NCBI GenBank assembly: GCA_018136815.1
Contig: JADDIW010000076.1
Span: 1 to 25,000 of the forward strand
Length of the DNA: 25,000 nucleotides
Direction: 5' to 3'
Source of the DNA: Isochrysis galbana
Taxonomy: Eukaryota; Haptophyta; Isochrysidales; Isochrysidaceae
The position numbers and the translations under genes were made by a program. This document shows, piece by piece, positions 8,921 to 18,237 of the stretch; positions within the stretch are counted from its first letter, which is position 1; each line of letters starts with the position of its first letter. The notes beneath the pieces are model-generated. The model saw only the letters and a list, made by a program, of their open reading frames with translations. It was not told the origin of the DNA and ran no database searches.

Positions 8921-10924
8921 GGCGCGAGCGAGAGAGAGAAGGGGGAGGGGAAGGGAGAAGGCAGCGGCGCAGGGAGAGGAAAGCACTGCAGGAGAGAGAA
9001 GAGTGACGTGTCTGGATGTCTTCGAAAAGGAGACAAGAAGAGAGATGGGGAGAGTACACAACACAGAGAGAGGAGAAGCAGGAGAGAGAGCGACGGGGAG
9101 AGAGAAAAGACTTTACGGAGGAAGAGAGAGAAGGAGAAGAGAAAGAGAGAGGGAAGGGGGGGAGCGAGAGAGAGAGAGCGAGGGAAACTCTCTTCTACTC
9201 GCACTAAGAAGTCGCGAGGCCCTACGCGGCGCACCCCTCGCCGCCGATGCTCTAGCGTTCAAGGCATCTTCGCCAGCCGGAGCCGCCGATACGCGGGCTG
9301 CCAGCCTGCCTTGCGGAGGGATCCGGTGACGGTCTGGCGCGCTGGGCCGTGCAATTAGGGTACCGACCCAGCCTGTACCACCTCACATCGCCAGCGCGCG
9401 CGCCTCATATCGCCGGCGCGCGCCGCCAGTGTCCGCCCTCGCATGATCGAAGTCAGCAAAAATCTGACATCTGCCTCGCGCTCGCGGATTGGCGCAATAG
9501 ATCACTCCCTGTGAGGGAGTGTGTCGGGGGATCGGATGTGCCTGGTGCTGGTGCCTGGTGGGGCGCACTGATTATGTTTGAGGCCCTGTACGTCGCAGGG
9601 ACCGCAGCGCGCCCGCCGCGTTGCTCCCCGGCTTCGGTGTGGCTTGCGCGTGCTGCTGCGCTGGCGCGAGGCGCGAGGGAGGGCAGCAAGCTAAAAGATG
9701 AGAGGGAGGACAGCCTCTCTGATCTCTGACGTCGAACTTCATGCATCCGACGCCCAAAGCGCAGAGCGTTCGGAGCCATTCTCGTTGCGCGGCGACGGCC
9801 ATGCGTGACATCGATGCGGATGGGTGCTCTTGTGCACTTGTTGTGAAGCTGGGTGTGGTTGTTGTTGGGTCTCGTGCGTCTGGCGGCGGCCCTTTGGCCT
9901 CGCGGCGCGTGGATTGAGTCGTGACACATTGGGTAGCACCCTGTGCGTCACTGGCTTTGGCGGTCTGGCAGAGGTTCTGGCTTTGCAACTCTGTGCAGAC
10001 TTTTCTGTATAGTGTTGTGTGTCTGGCTAGTTTGGTCTGGTCGACCGGTTGGGTCTGTGCCTCGTGCTTGCGCACGAGGTCAGTGCCTTGGCCTTGTAGG
10101 TACCCAGCCCGGAGGCTTTCCCTATCTATGGGAGAAGGGAGCCTGAGGCCCCTGCCGTGTGAGGTTGTGGATGAAGTGGCCGGGCTGTTGTGTGTCATGG
10201 AGGGGTAGAGTGCTGGCAGTGGCTGTGACAGTGCTCTTGGCGCGTCGCATGCGATGACTAGCGGGCACCTGGTTGGGCGTGGACCCAGCTTCCAGCGTGA
10301 GGGCGTTTCCACGTTTCCAAAGTGTAGCGGGCGGGGTGGGCGGAGAGAGAGGAGGGGAGCGGGGCACGTTCCATGCTCCATGACCATGACGCATGAAGTT
10401 GTCCCACTGCGCTGGAGCCGTGGCCGAGATGGCGGAGCTGCGAGAGCGAAACCGTTCTGGACGGCGAAGGGGACGAGAGAGGGACATCGTCCTCGGAGGC
10501 GCCACCTCGTTGGCGGGAGTTGTTTTGGTGGGGAGGGGGAGTTTTGTTGTTGGTGGAGGGCTGTTGTTTTGTTGTGGTCGTGCCTTTTTTAAGAGGGTTG
10601 TGGAGTCTAACCTATCGGGGTCGGCCCGTTGGGGCCCGCTCGGACCTGCGGCCCGGATGAGCCGAAAGTCCGGATTTTGGGGACACCGTGAACGAGAAGG
10701 CCCCTGCGTCGGCGGGGGCGGCGAAGGGAAGAGAGGAGAGGAGAGCGAGCCGCCCGCGGCGCTGGGATCGTGGCCGAGTGGGTTGGAACTCAAGTGTTCG
10801 GCGGGAGACGTCTTACTCTCTCTCTGCTGAAGAACACCGGCTCCTCTCGCTGGGCCTCCCATCAACCTAAGGGTTACAACCTGCTGCTGCTGCACGAACA
10901 GTCTGTCTGGTGGCTGCAGAGTGC
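8921..10924. other. Divergent intergenic region, no gene supported
   Basis: This separates the 5' ends of the minus-strand J-TPR gene and the plus-strand sulfotransferase gene, so promoters for both should lie here, but no TATA-like or other core element could be named. 8921-9190 is almost pure purine on the plus strand. Perfect hairpins occur at 9503-9521 (cactccct, 3-nt loop) and 10060-10079 (cctcgtgc, 4-nt loop). Long minus-strand frames at 9572-10387 and 10122-10895 are Pro/Ser/Thr/Arg-rich and overlap each other; I do not accept them as genes. Confidence 0.45.
8930..9190. repeat. Purine-rich (GA)n low-complexity block
   Basis: The plus strand is dominated by gagaga, gggaag and agaaaga tracts, densest at 9060-9185. 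It lies immediately upstream of the minus-strand J-TPR start codon, so it is pyrimidine-rich in that gene's transcript orientation and may be 5' UTR or promoter. The facing CT-rich block at 8685-8800 lies in intron 1 and exon 1 of the same gene. Confidence 0.7.
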
Positions 10925-12261
10925 ATGAGGCCCTGGTATCCTTGGCTCGCGCGCTGTGCTCAGGGGTGGTGTGGGGTATCGGCGTTGATGCTCGGCCTCG
11001 CGGCTCTCGCCGACGCGGACCACTCTAAGCACACCCCGCCCTCGCTCATCATTGGAGGCCTTGGTAAGTGCGGCACTAACTATGTTGCGTATGTCATCAA
11101 GCAGTATGGAGGTGTGCCCCCGCTCTCCGAAACGGCGTGTCGGCTCGAGCGGGCGCGACAGGGTTACTGCGGCGAGGTGAACTGGCCGTGCACCGAGAAC
11201 CACTGGACGCAGCCCTTGTTTGACAAGTACATCACGCATTTTGACAGGGTACCCAAGCCGAAGGACGTGCGCCTTATGAACTTCACCTTTGACAAATCGA
11301 CCACCTATACAAGGGCGGTCTGTGCACCGCTGATCTTCAACGCGTTGGTAGGGCCGACCTTCCGTGGGTTCATATTTTGCATCTGTGATCCGCTCGTGGC
11401 GTTGTGGTCGAGGTTCAACCAAGTGCGGAAGTTTTCCAATTTCACAGTTGCCGACTTCTTTGTGCCTGTTCGCTACATCGCTGCCCATGGCATTGATACT
11501 CTCCCGGCAGAGTTTACCGCCAATCAAGGCCAAGTGTGGTGGCAGGGCTGGTCCATGGTGCACGTTCTGGAAAACTTGCACGTGTACCGAAAGAAGTACG
11601 GCCAAAAGTTGTCCGTCATCATCGCGGAGAAGTCAAAGGCGTGCCCAGACTATGTGTCTAGCGCCATTTCAAGGCTACTAGGCCGAGATTTGATACGACA
11701 GGAAGCGGCCTCGCTGGTGCACGCCAGCGAATCATTCGCTACCACACTATCTCGCGACAATTCGTTTAGCTTAATGATCAGTCTCTTGAAACCTCGCTTC
11801 ACCCAATTATACCTCGACTTGCAATCCTACATGTACAAGTACTACAAGGACGATCTAGGTGCGCGCCTCGCTTGCTCTTGCCCGCTCGTATGTAGCAAGA
11901 TGTCCATCCCACAGGACGGCGATGGCACGCAAAGACGACATGCGCACATGGTTCGGGCACGTTGTATGGCCCATCTCTGAGAGGCACGTCATGTGGTTCA
12001 TCTCTGAACTTGTTTGCATTAGGTACCCTAGGCACGTCATGTTCACTCTCCCGCTATATTAGCGATGCATTGCTCACCTGCTCGTAAGCAAGACTCGATG
12101 GCCCATATTCCTATTCATCTTTCCCATCTCCGTGCCTTGTCTCCGCAGCGGTATGGTGGAGAACTAGTGGAATTTTGCAAAATATCACCTCGAACGAACG
12201 GGGCAAAAATGAAAGCATTTGCGCTCACCATCGATTGTTGCGAGTTCGAGGACTTGCCTGA
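10925..12261 (+). CDS. Sulfotransferase-like protein, secretory/Golgi type
   Basis: Exon 1 is 10925-11858 and exon 2 is inferred as 12149-12261, across a 290-nt phase-1 intron (donor GTGCGC, acceptor CTCCGCAG after a pyrimidine tract), giving about 348 residues. The N terminus has a short basic start and a hydrophobic stretch (about residues 15-30) suitable as signal peptide or type II anchor. SLIIGGLGKCGTNYVAYV (about 40-57) is the P-loop-like 5'-phosphosulfate-binding motif of PAPS-dependent sulfotransferases. DKSTTYT at about 123-129 and FCICDPLVALWSRFNQVR at about 151-168 match the second motif and the 3'-phosphate-binding region. In most relatives the latter begins with Arg-Asp-Pro; here it is Cys-Asp-Pro. 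Paired cysteines in the loop around 72-89 fit an oxidising lumen. The acceptor substrate (glycan, lipid or small molecule) cannot be read. Exon 2 is the weak part: a second frame through the same exon is open to 12310. Confidence 0.75.
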
Positions 12262-12486
12262 GGGTGCACCATTCAGGCTCCCTGACTGCTTACCTACATC
12301 TGGCCCCTGAGCTTCAAGACTCCATTTGCTTTAGGTACACAATCAATCGTGTGATGTTAGGTAGTACATTGATGTTGCACGTCGGTGCATGGGCATGTGG
12401 GAGGGGCGCGGTGCGCGCAATACTATTAGCCGGCAATGCACATTAAGCACCAATTCACCAAGCTACACTCGCCATAGTGGAACGCG

Positions 12487-13054
12487 CAACCTACTTTCAT
12501 AAGTGGGGGTCGATGCGGGCCACTGGCTTTCCCCCCATTCAACCTACTTTTGTAGGTACAGGTGGGGTCGTGGGGGCTGCTCAACTAAGGTTTAGCTACT
12601 TCAGTTCGCGCTCATGGTGGAGGCGCCTCGTGCCCTCCCCCCTCGGGCTCCAACTCCCCTCCGGGGGGCCCGTCGGTCATCCTCAAACTCTGCCTCTTGG
12701 CATAAGCTGAGCAATCACCATCCTGACCCAGACCCCCAGTGGGCGCGGGTCAGGAGGCGCACTCCCTAGCCCACATGGGCCAGCACTCGTACTGCGACAG
12801 TAGTGTATTGACCTTCCCCCCCCTCTTGGTCACCAGACAGACAGGGGATTGAGGAGGGCCCCCAGGGGCAGCGAGGCACGCGTGGGAGAGGCAGGAGAGG
12901 CCAGGGGCTGAGCCCCAGCGCCCCAGCCTCCATTGCCCCCTAAGCTGCCCGGCTGGCCCTCAGGGAGCCCCCTCAGGACCCCTGAGAGCAAGTCGAGGTG
13001 CTGCGCGCCATGGGCACGCGCCGCAGGAGGGGGCGAAGAGAGAGTGGAGTGTGG
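12487..13054 (+). repeat. Dispersed repeat, copy B
   Basis: Collinear with copy C at 15805-16284. Shared blocks in order: head caacctacttt(c/t)ataagtggggg; cagacccc(c/t)agtgggcgcggg; a C run followed by ccagacagacagggg / ccaggcagacagggg; ggccaggggctgagccccag; a stretch on 'ccctgagagca'; a terminal ggagtgtggt. A second, degenerate copy of the head occurs at about 12539-12565, so the left part is internally duplicated. No coding sequence is supported. It lies about 225 bp downstream of the sulfotransferase stop codon and could be part of its 3' flank. Confidence 0.82.
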
Positions 13055-13951
13055 TAGTGCGGACTTCGCCAGTCCGCCGCGGCGCACGGCCACTTGAGGA
13101 GTTGCACCTCCAAGCGTCCGAGCGAGCACTTGCACTTGTCGACGTCAATTGGGCCATGGCCCTGGGCGTCGGGCCGGATCGAATCGAGGCATTCCTACAG
13201 TGCGAGGGGCCAGGATGAGTGAATACGAGTGTGTGCGACCCCTAATTAAGAACCAGCGTGCGACCTACTAGTGACCCCCCACCTGCTCGCGAGAGCTCTG
13301 GGCTATGCATGGCCACCACCTCCAGGCCATTCGCGGGCTATGCATGGCCACCACCGCTCCAGGCCATTCGCTTCGGCCGTATCATGCGCGATCGGACGTC
13401 GCGGAAGCTCCGCGTGCTTCTAAGAGTGATGCGCCCTACATTCACTACTTTGATTCCCTCCCGTGAGCGCCCGCCTAAATCTCCCAAAATAGACCGCCAC
13501 GAGCGGGGCAATGGGGGGGGGTCACTCACCGACGCCATTGCCTTTCGTGGGGCGGGAGGGGGTTGCTGTTCGGAGGGGGGATGCAGTTGCCGGGGCAGGT
13601 AGGGGGGCACCCTGCGGAATCCTTGGACACCCAGGGGACAAGGGAAGTGGAAAAGAGTGGTTAAAATGAGTGAGTGACCGGGCTATTGTCTGTAGCTACA
13701 GCTTGCTACTTTCCGCCTGTGCAGCAGCTCTAGTCAATTCGCGAGTAATCAAGCTCTTGAATAGGAGACTCTGTGGCGGTAGCCAGAGCAAGGCCAGAAG
13801 TAGAATAGGTCGACCACTGCCCAACGCTGGACATGCGACATGCCCCTCGTGACTCCTCACTGATGTGTTATGCCATCATTGACCCTAGTATGACCCTAGC
13901 ACTGGTTGCATGTCACACACCGCATGTGCGGACTATTGCTCCCTCACAGTA
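13055..13951. other. Intergenic, no gene supported
   Basis: Between repeat copy B and the 3' end of the minus-strand hydrolase-FKBP gene. It holds the 35/37-bp tandem duplication at 13300-13371 and G-rich tracts near 13508-13600. No open frame resembles a protein family. Confidence 0.5.
13300..13371. repeat. Tandem duplication, 35 and 37 bp
   Basis: The unit gggctatgcatggccaccac...tccaggccattcgc occurs at 13300-13334 and again at 13335-13371. The second copy differs only by a 2-bp insertion (gc). Adjacent, near-identical copies point to a recent slippage or replication event. Confidence 0.85.
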
Positions 13952-15163
13952 TCAGTAGACCGATAGTAGTTGGAGCTCAACTAGGAGAGTGGCGTTGGGC
14001 GGAATTGTTGGCGGCGAGCCGCGCACACCGTACCCAAGATGGGGCGGGATTCGAAGCAGCCTCTTACCACCCACTCGCATGCCCAAAACTCCTTGATCCC
14101 ATCCCTTGATGACCTCTCCTTCGCCAACACGGAAGGAAATTTCCCCTGCGTCAAATCGCTTGCCGTTGGCGAGCTTGCCGCTGTACTGCACCTTCGCACG
14201 AAGCCCTGCAGCTACCTCCGGCCCGTCGCCGACGAGCAAATCGCTGGCCTCGAGCCCTCCATCGAGGATTTGCACGTCGGGAGTGGTGCCAATCAGGGCG
14301 GCTGCCGGCGCCGCCACGCCGGCGCCTTCCGCGGCGTCCGCACCTCCGGCCTGTGCTAGGTTACGCACTAAAAACGCAGCCAGCACACCATCCAGCGCCT
14401 CTGCGCTCGCCTGCGAGGATGTTTTGCATGAAAGGGACGCGTCCGCACCACGAACAACGTACACCTCGGTTGCCGCATCGGTGTTGGCGCAGGCAGCCTT
14501 CAGAGCCTCAAAGCTCATGTGTGGGTCCTGGTCGCCGCTCACGAAGAGGATGGGCGGGTCCTCGGCTCTTAAGGCCCGGATCGGGCCATCACGCACCTCC
14601 TGCGTGCCCACACGCAAGAGCGGGTAGCCCAAAGCGACCTGGCAGCGGATGCAGGCGCGCAGCTCGGGCTCCAGCTGCGGCAATGCGGCCCCCTCAGCAG
14701 GCGGGAGGCTGGTGAGCATATGGAGTGCGACACGCGCGCCCATGGAGCAGCCGACGAGTACAATCTCTTTGTGTCCCGCCTCAATCGCTGCACGTACCGC
14801 CTCGCGATGGGTGGCGACCAGGCTCTCCATCTGATACGGCCGGGCATAGTCGACCATCCGCACCTCATCCACGAGCGGCACAAGCCGGTGGCGCCATGCG
14901 CGCATCGAGGCGTGGCTAGACGAACCCCCCGCACCATGGGCGAGGATGACTGCCGTGCCCACTCTCCGCTCGCTCACCTCCTCTCCCACCTCTGCCCTCT
15001 CAAAAGCGGTGCGCGTGGGCGTCTGGGCACGCCTGGCGGCCTCACGCTTCTTGAGCTTCTCCTTGGCCTTCTCAACGCGCGCGAGCTTCTTGATCTTCTT
15101 CTTGGCCTTCTTCGGACCCCCGGTCTTGTTCTTGTTGCTCCCTCGCCGCTGCCCACGAGCCAT
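13952..15163 (-). CDS. Alpha/beta-hydrolase and FKBP-type PPIase fusion
   Basis: A single uninterrupted 403-residue frame without introns. Residues 1-50 are Lys/Arg-rich (KKAKKKIKKL and similar), resembling a nuclear or nucleolar targeting tail. Residues about 68-270 are an alpha/beta-hydrolase of the KANL3/TEX30-like type: VILAHGAGG (oxyanion-hole loop, 72-80), the nucleophile elbow GCSMG with Ser140, and ILFVSGDQDPHM with Asp213 as likely acid. The usual C-terminal histidine is absent: the segment reads RGADASLSC where Gly-x-Asp-His is expected. A Gly/Ala linker (about 270-295) leads to an FKBP domain (about 310-403): VQYSG, KRFDAG, EVIKGWDQGVLGM, PHLGYG and IPPNATLLVELQL. The ligand-pocket aromatics Tyr327, Phe337, Asp338, Phe344, Trp355 and Tyr378 are all present, so isomerase activity is likely. 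The frame is open 55 codons further upstream, but that extension is translated GA repeat, so I prefer the ATG at 15163. Confidence 0.88.
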   Translation of the reverse strand: MARGQRRGSNKNKTGGPKKAKKKIKKLARVEKAKEKLKKREAARRAQTPTRTAFERAEVGEEVSERRVGTAVILAHGAGGSSSHASMRAWRHRLVPLVDEVRMVDYARPYQMESLVATHREAVRAAIEAGHKEIVLVGCSMGARVALHMLTSLPPAEGAALPQLEPELRACIRCQVALGYPLLRVGTQEVRDGPIRALRAEDPPILFVSGDQDPHMSFEALKAACANTDAATEVYVVRGADASLSCKTSSQASAEALDGVLAAFLVRNLAQAGGADAAEGAGVAAPAAALIGTTPDVQILDGGLEASDLLVGDGPEVAAGLRAKVQYSGKLANGKRFDAGEISFRVGEGEVIKGWDQGVLGMRVGGKRLLRIPPHLGYGVRGSPPTIPPNATLLVELQLLSVY

Positions 15164-15175
15164 GCCGACCCACGG

Positions 15176-15300
15176 ACGCGAGCCCTCTCTCCCTCTCCCT
15201 CCCTCCCTCTCCCTCCTTCTCCCTCTCCCTCCTTCCCTCCCTCTCTCTCTCTCTCTCTGCCCCGCCCTTCCTCCCGTCCCCGTCCCCCCCTCCCCCCCTT
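15176..15300. repeat. Pyrimidine-rich (CT)n low-complexity block
   Basis: ccctctccctcc and ctctctctctct tracts on the plus strand, hence GA-rich in the transcript orientation of the gene that starts at 15163. It directly abuts the start codon and probably forms its 5' UTR or core promoter. Confidence 0.7.
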
Positions 15301-15730
15301 TCTCGCTCTCGACCGGCGCGAGAAACACCTCGTGCCCCTCCCCTTCTTCCTATGCTCCTATTTTTGTGCTCCAGCCTGAATCTCAAGTGACTTTGAAGTT
15401 ATAAGTACTTGCTCTTGCTCAGATAAAGGGCCGCGCTTCACGTCGGCGCTTGGTGCGCCCCTTCGAGCGTTCTGGGTCGGGGGCGGCTTTCAAGCGAGTA
15501 TTCTGGGGCAGTCGTGAGCAATAATAATAAAATAACTGAGCGTGAGTACCACTACTGACTACTGCCTACTGCCACTAGCCCGGTGCTATCACTATCACGA
15601 CAAACCGCAGCGCACTTGCCCTACACCCGTACCCGTACACCTTGGTGCGTGTTGCTGTGCTCCGGCACAAATAAACGTGTAACCCTCTGAACCCGCCCCC
15701 CCCCTTCAGCTTCAGAAGTCAGAAGCATCC
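15301..15730. other. Intergenic, no gene supported
   Basis: Upstream of the minus-strand hydrolase-FKBP gene. No coding potential recognised. It contains a short A/T-rich patch (aataataataaaataac at about 15520-15537) within otherwise GC-rich DNA. Confidence 0.45.
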
Positions 15731-15770
15731 GGCCCCCGGCTCCCATTTTTATTCCCCACAAGTTACAATG
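15731..15770 (+). repeat. Inverted-repeat arm, left
   Basis: This 40-mer starts ggcccccggctcccatt and ends ccccacaagttacaatg. It matches the reverse complement of 16543-16582 with four mismatches. The two arms face each other across about 770 bp that contain repeat copy C. Confidence 0.82.
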
Positions 15771-15804
15771 GTAGGGCTGTTGTATTCCGTATTCCTGCCC
15801 ATCT

Positions 15805-16284
15805 CAACCTACTTTTATAAGTGGGGGTCAATGGGGGCCTCGCGCCCCCCTCTCTCCATTGCGGACACCCCCCGGGGTGGGCCCGTACATTCAACCCCAG
15901 CCCCTGCCCTCTGGCAGGGGCAGGGCACTCATCAATACAGCCCAGACCCCTAGTGGGCGCGGGCCGCGAGCCGCACTCCCAGGCCCGCATGGGCCTGCTC
16001 TCGTACTGACTCCCCCCCCCATCCCTGGTCGCCAGGCAGACAGGGGCCTTAGGGCGGCACCCAAGGCCAGCGAGGCGAGCGAGGGAGAGGCAGGGGGGGC
16101 CAGGGGCTGAGCCCCAGCCTCCACTGCCCCCTGAGCTGCCCTTGCTGGCCCTCTGGGCGCCCCTGAAGGACCTCTGAGAGCAGGCCATGGCGCGCCGCAT
16201 GGCGACGCGCCGCAGGGACCGGGGCGGAAGAGAATGGAACGAGGGAGAGGGGGGGATTTGCACCCCCCCCCGATGGAGTGTGGT
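15805..16284 (+). repeat. Dispersed repeat, copy C
   Basis: The most complete match to copy B, from caacctacttttataagtg to ggagtgtggt, with the core shared by copy A. Unlike B it is followed by a further 440 bp up to a second copy of attcctgcccatct (16727-16740), whose first copy (15791-15804) lies directly before the head. If that 14-bp repeat is a target-site duplication, the inserted unit is 15805-16726. No protein is encoded in a convincing way. A perfect 9-bp hairpin (cccgtttgc, loop gtta) lies at 16296-16317 inside the possible extension. Confidence 0.8.
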
Positions 16285-16542
16285 GAGAAACGAGCCCCGT
16301 TTGCGTTAGCAAACGGGCGAAGGGGGGCGGCTGGCGACAGGAGAGGCGAGAAGAAGGGAGTGGCTCAAGACGTCCCTGTGGCAGGTATCGGGGGGCGCAG
16401 ACATTTATTTCTTCGAGGACCGCTCGCGGCGCGAGCTGTAAGGGCCGTTCTCCTTTTTTGACGAGAGGTTCCTCCCCCCCCCCCGGTGCTTTTTCCCGGA
16501 GAGTCGGCCGGCGTCGACCGGACCGCCTCAATGGGTTTTCGC

Positions 16543-16582
16543 TCATTTTAACTTGTGGGGAGTTAGAATGGGAGCCGGGGGC
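16543..16582 (-). repeat. Inverted-repeat arm, right
   Basis: Reverse-complement partner of 15731-15770: 36 of 40 positions agree, including an uninterrupted run over ggcccccggctcccatt and another over ccccacaagtta. Confidence 0.82.
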
Positions 16583-17241
16583 CTGCGAGGGGGGAGATGT
16601 GGAAGGGTGCATAGGAGTATGTATCTGTGACAACAGCACGCGCCAAGGTGTACGGGCAGGTGCGCTGAGGGCTGTCGTGTTAGTACCGGGCTAGTGAGAG
16701 TAGTGGTACTAATGCTCAGATAGATTATTCCTGCCCATCTGAAGGCTGTAGGCATGAATATTCGTGTAAGGTACGCGCTCACAATTACAATTGAACAGTT
16801 CCCCGTGTTGCCACTGACGCACAAGACACACAGATTCGGATTCCCCATGGTCTCAAGTCCAGGTTTGCAGATTTTGGTCTCGAAATTTGCGATTCGAATT
16901 TTGTTTTTGCTGTTACTATAACTGTTGGCTCGTTTAAGGTAATAAACCGGCATGACTTCGACTTCTCGTTCTGCAGTCGCTCTGCGAGACTCTCTCTCTC
17001 TCTCTCTCCGTCCGCCTCTCCTCGGCCGACGGCAGGAAGATTCGTCCAAAACATTCTCCGGTCCCAAGATGTCTCGTGGGGGGTCTCTCCGCGCTCCGCG
17101 AGGGAAAGGACGCGATCTCGCTCCGAGATCGGCCTCGCGCCCTCACACGCTGCCCCGCCGTGCCCTCGGTCCCTCGCCCCCCCCCGCGACAGGTTCTTTC
17201 CCTCGGCGTGCCATCCGTCGCCTTCGGCCGTTATATTATTC

Positions 17242-17979
17242 CCCCCCGGCTCCGTACGTTTCTGCGTAGATTATCGCGACGTCAACTCCAAGAAGCTTCG
17301 TCTAGAGGACAGCCCTCTTCCCCTCACGGTAGAAGCCATCGACCGATTGTCGTCCGGCCAAGGCAACCTCGATTCTCTATTCCTTTGCACCCTGGACCTG
17401 GCATCTGGTTGTTTCTGGGGTATCTCCCGATCAAAGAGTCCGATAAACATATCACCGCGTTCGTTCACTACTCATCGCGGCAAGTACGAGTTCAATTACT
17501 TGCCTTTCGGTGTTCAATCCGGTCCCTCGTATATGTGCCGCCTCATGGACGCCGTTCTCGGTGGGCTGGCATGGGAGATTTGTATGCCATACTTGGATGA
17601 TGTCGGCGCCTGGTCGACAGGCGTAGGTGACTCGCTGCAAGCCAGGGAAGAGTCGTCATTCCAACAAATGTTACACCGTCTTGATCTTGTCTTGGAACGT
17701 CTCATCTGGGCGGGCCTCACTTGCAAGATGTCGAAATGCGTTTTCTTTGCCACCTCGGCTGAATATCTCGGCCACGTTGTTTCGCGTGAAGGTCTTCGGA
17801 TGGATCCCAAGAAAGTGGAAGCCGTCTCGAAAATCGACCCTACCCAAATCAACTCGATCGAAGCCGTCCGTTCTTTCCTTGGACTGTGCTCGTACTACCG
17901 TCGTTTTATACGTCGTTTTGCGATCCGTGCAGCGCCGTTAACCGCTCTCACGCGGAAAGGGGCACCGACGTTTAACGTT
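17242..17979 (+). pseudogene. Ty3/gypsy reverse-transcriptase fragment
   Basis: About 245 residues of the RT domain of a Ty3/gypsy LTR retrotransposon pol. Motifs in order: GSVRFCVDYRDVN (palm entry), CTLDLASGCFWGI (motif A with catalytic Asp), YEFNYLPFGVQSGPSYMCRL (motif B), PYLDDVGAWS (motif C, YLDD form), LTCKMSKCVFF, EYLGHVVSREGLRMDPKKV, and the thumb/connection FLGLCSYYRRFIRRFA ... APLTALTRK. The catalytic aspartates are intact. Homology stops abruptly at about 17979, before RNase H and integrase; the frame then reads unrelated sequence to a stop at 18079-18081. Upstream the frame is open from 16795, but 16795-17241 does not resemble protease or gag except for weak RT-like residues. No LTRs or primer-binding site were found, so this is a dead fragment. 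Confidence 0.88.
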
Positions 17980-18237
17980 AGTTTCGTCGCGGTTTCGGTA
18001 AAAGAAAGGAAGAACGAATGGCACGCGCCTCGCGCCTCGCGTCTTGTTTCGTCGCCCCTTGCTCGCTCGTCACTTGTCTAGAAGGTCTCTCCGCACATCG
18101 CCTTCTTTCTTCCCCCGCGCGAGTTTGGATCTCTCCTCGACCCTCCGCGTTGGCTTCAGCGGACGAGTTTCACTTTAACGATAGTTCGAACCCTTCGTTC
18201 GCGTAGTTTTGCGCTCTCTTTCCGTATTTCTTCGCGC

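Noticed and set aside
10769..10840. tRNA-like start: gtggccgagtgggttgg resembles the A box of tRNA-Ser/Leu
   Set aside because: No B box (GGTTCGANTCC) follows at the right distance and no acceptor stem or variable arm can be folded.
10122..10895. A 257-codon minus-strand open frame, and an overlapping one at 9572-10387
   Set aside because: Both are low-complexity Pro/Ser/Thr/Arg reads of GC-rich intergenic DNA, share no family motifs, and overlap each other in different frames.
15164..15328. 55-codon N-terminal extension of the hydrolase-FKBP frame
   Set aside because: It is a translation of GA repeats giving Arg/Glu/Gly runs; the ATG at 15163 starts directly before the Lys-rich tail and is preferred.
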